From: Agrobacterium genomosp. 13 str. CFBP 6927
Lineage (GTDB): Bacteria > Pseudomonadota > Alphaproteobacteria > Rhizobiales > Rhizobiaceae
Direction of reading: 5' to 3'
NCBI GenBank assembly: GCA_900012615.1
Contig: LT009757.1
Span: 1,581,851 to 1,645,850, forward strand
DNA length: 64,000 bases
Positions 62,452 through 64,000 of this stretch are shown piece by piece. The position numbers and the translations under genes are program-made. The notes beneath the pieces are model-generated. The model saw nothing but the letters and a program-made list of their open reading frames with translations, ran no database searches and was not told the origin of the DNA. Positions within the stretch are counted from its first letter, which is position 1. Each line of letters begins with the position of its first letter.

Positions 62452-63786
62452 ATGATTTCGAGGCGTAACTTCACGCAACTGGGTTTGGCGGCGTCGATGG
62501 CGGCCACCTTCGGTGTTTCGCCGCGCCGGGCCTCGGCTGCTCTTCTTGAGGGCAAGCCTTTCGCCGGCCAGGCTATCAATATCATGCTGCCGCAATCGAG
62601 CCAGTTTCGCGCCCATGAAAAGCGGCTTGCGCAATTTGAAGAACTGACGGGCATCAAGGCTGTTTATACCTATGTTCCCTATGGTCAGGTACGCGACAAG
62701 ATCACGACCGAAGCGGTGGCAGGCAGCTCTGAATATGATGTCGTCTGTTATCAGGACAATTGGGGTCCGTCCCTGTCGATTTATCTGCACCCGCTCGACG
62801 AATTGCTCAAGCGCGATGGGCTCGACATCAACCGTTACCCGCAAGCCTACAAGCTCGGCGGCCAGATCGGCGGCGTGACCTACGGTCTTCCGGTGCGCGG
62901 CCATCCCCAGATGCTGTTTTATCGCAAGGACCTTTTCGATGCCGCGGGCCTCAAGCCGCCGACGACCTGGGACGAGGTTGCTGCTGCGGGTGCCGCCATA
63001 CAAACGGCCAATCCCGATGTGTCGGGTGTGGCGATGTATTACGGCAAGGGCAATGGCCAGCAGAACCTCTTCCTCTGGCTCAATCATTTATGGGGCAAGG
63101 GCGGCGACATCTTTTCACCCGACTTCAAGGAAACCCGCTTCACCGATCCGGCTGCCATCGAAGCCACGCAGATGTATCTGGACCTTTTGCTGAAGCATAA
63201 GGTGGCTGCGCCCGGTTCCGTGCAGTTCGTCGAAGGGGACGCCGTCAACTCCGTGGCGCAGGGCAAGTCGGCCATGGTCATGGTCTGGTGGTGGGTCTAT
63301 TCGGTTCTGACGGGCGAAAAATCCTCTCTGAAGCCGGAACAGGTCGGCTTTGCGCCCATGCCGCAGTTCGACAGCGGTGCCCCCGTATCCTATGCCCTGT
63401 CTTTGCCCTTCGCGGTCAGCGCGCTTTCGAAAAAGAAGGATGCGGCATGGGAATTCATGAAATGGGTTTCGACGCCGGAACTCGAGATCGAATGCGCGAT
63501 CGACAAATCCGACCCCAAGACGTCTGATATCGTGGTCACCAACACGAAGAGCTTCCTCGACGAAAAGGTGAATGCGGCAAATCACGGCCTTCATAAGGTC
63601 GCTGCGAAGAGCCTTGAGGGTTCGCGGATCATGCCGCAGCTCAAGGAATGGCCGCAGATTGCCGTCACACTTGAAAACACCATCTCGGAACTTGCCACCG
63701 GTTCAAGGCCGGTAAAGGATGGGCTGGATCAGGCGGCTCAGGACATCGATCGTATCCTGCGGCGTGCAGGTTATCGCAAGGGCTGA
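62452..63786 (+). CDS. Second sugar ABC transporter binding protein (Tat-type signal)
   Basis: A 444-residue exported binding protein, family 1. The N-terminus SRRNFTQLGLAASMAATF carries a twin-arginine motif, so it is probably exported folded through Tat. Family features are FEELTGIKAVYTYVPYGQ, DVVCYQDNWGPSLSIYLHPL and GKSAMVMVWWWVYSVLTG. GGGAGGAG precedes the ATG at 62452; an upstream in-frame ATG at 62365 would lie in the operator and lacks a ribosome site. It starts the second ABC operon. Confidence 0.88.
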   Translation: MISRRNFTQLGLAASMAATFGVSPRRASAALLEGKPFAGQAINIMLPQSSQFRAHEKRLAQFEELTGIKAVYTYVPYGQVRDKITTEAVAGSSEYDVVCYQDNWGPSLSIYLHPLDELLKRDGLDINRYPQAYKLGGQIGGVTYGLPVRGHPQMLFYRKDLFDAAGLKPPTTWDEVAAAGAAIQTANPDVSGVAMYYGKGNGQQNLFLWLNHLWGKGGDIFSPDFKETRFTDPAAIEATQMYLDLLLKHKVAAPGSVQFVEGDAVNSVAQGKSAMVMVWWWVYSVLTGEKSSLKPEQVGFAPMPQFDSGAPVSYALSLPFAVSALSKKKDAAWEFMKWVSTPELEIECAIDKSDPKTSDIVVTNTKSFLDEKVNAANHGLHKVAAKSLEGSRIMPQLKEWPQIAVTLENTISELATGSRPVKDGLDQAAQDIDRILRRAGYRKG

Positions 63787-63793
63787 GTGAACC

Positions 63794-63814
63794 GCCTTCA
63801 CCGTGAATGAAGGC
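63794..63814 (+). terminator. Intercistronic stem-loop after the second sugar-binding protein gene
   Basis: GCCTTCA at 63794-63800 and TGAAGGC at 63808-63814 pair perfectly around a 7-base loop. It lies 7 bases after the stop codon and 61 before the permease start. Confidence 0.5.
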
Positions 63815-63875
63815 ATATGCCGGGTGGAGCAGGCGCTTCCCCTGGCAGGCCTTCCCTGTCGTCAAGGGATTTTCC

Positions 63876-64000
63876 GTGAAAGACAAACATCTGAAATACT
63901 GGCTGATTACACCAGCCTTCGTCGTCATCGCAGCGACGCTTCTCTACCCATTGGGTGCCGCTCTCTGGTACTCGGTCCATGAGTGGAACCTGGCGCAGCA
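63876..64000 (+). CDS. Sugar ABC transporter permease, N-terminal fragment
   Basis: A GTG-initiated reading frame, cut by the window end, begins MKDKHLKYWLITPAF and continues with a hydrophobic segment and LYPLGAALWYSVHEWNL. This is the usual N-terminus of MalF/UgpA-type permeases. AAGGGA lies 6 bases before the GTG. It follows the binding-protein gene of the second ABC operon. Confidence 0.75.
   Translation, partial: MKDKHLKYWLITPAFVVIAATLLYPLGAALWYSVHEWNLAQ

Noticed and set aside
1-64000. Search for tRNA, rRNA, CRISPR arrays, insertion sequences, phage or plasmid-type genes
   Set aside because: None was seen by eye. Composition looks even and gaps are short. A covariance-model or profile search could still find small RNAs.

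Overview
The window looks like a chromosomal segment of an alphaproteobacterium of the Rhizobiaceae, most probably Agrobacterium or a close relative. The reasons are the high-GC codon use, the density of ABC uptake systems, the hutXWV-hutH2 arrangement known from rhizobia, and the alphaproteobacterial curli chaperone CsgH. It holds about 56 protein genes, two of them cut by the window ends. I see no rRNA, tRNA, CRISPR array, insertion sequence or phage gene. Gene content is mostly catabolic and transport.

Layout. 1-2232: start of a class III aminotransferase, a succinate-semialdehyde dehydrogenase and an Lrp-type regulator. 2286-3767: a minimal curli cluster (two curlin-repeat proteins and CsgH). 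3976-12342: a histidine-utilisation-like operon, hutF-hutX-hutW-hutV-hutH2-hutU, with a divergent hutC. 12484-15045: a frameshifted LysR gene and a secreted aromatic-lyase-family protein. 15113-23327: a sugar operon (SIS isomerase, FGGY kinase, ribose-type ABC transporter, Rpe-like epimerase) with a SorC regulator and a HAD phosphatase. 23494-44184: a large phenylacetate catabolic region with paaX, paaJABCDE, an extra PaaA/PaaC-like gene, paaZ, a TetR regulator, paaK, paaI, paaG, paaN, a Liv-type ABC transporter and a fused hydratase/dehydrogenase. 44240-45615: an OhrR-like MarR regulator facing a secreted alpha/beta hydrolase. 45777-51725: fecABCDE ferric-citrate uptake. 52006-64000: RpiR and LacI regulators, a GH38-like glycosidase, a complete sugar ABC system, a PHP-domain hydrolase and the start of a second sugar ABC system.

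Most interesting point. Both aromatic-lyase homologues lack the Ala-Ser-Gly tripeptide that forms the MIO electrophile, and both have lost the conserved catalytic Tyr of the QDPYSLR motif. HutH2 is otherwise close to histidase and sits with a betaine-family ABC transporter, urocanase and HutF. A MIO-less member of this fold, ergothionase, eliminates trimethylamine rather than ammonia. I therefore propose that this locus imports and degrades a histidine betaine (hercynine or a relative) to urocanate plus trimethylamine. This is inference.

Other structure. Five of the six substrate-binding-protein genes are followed by a strong intercistronic hairpin before the next transporter gene. Two near-identical TetR-type operators mark the two paa promoters. 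Two perfect 12-bp palindromes lie between the MarR regulator and the hydrolase. Three genes (lysR, paaK, lacI) carry a one-base loss in a homopolymer, so they may be assembly errors rather than real pseudogenes.
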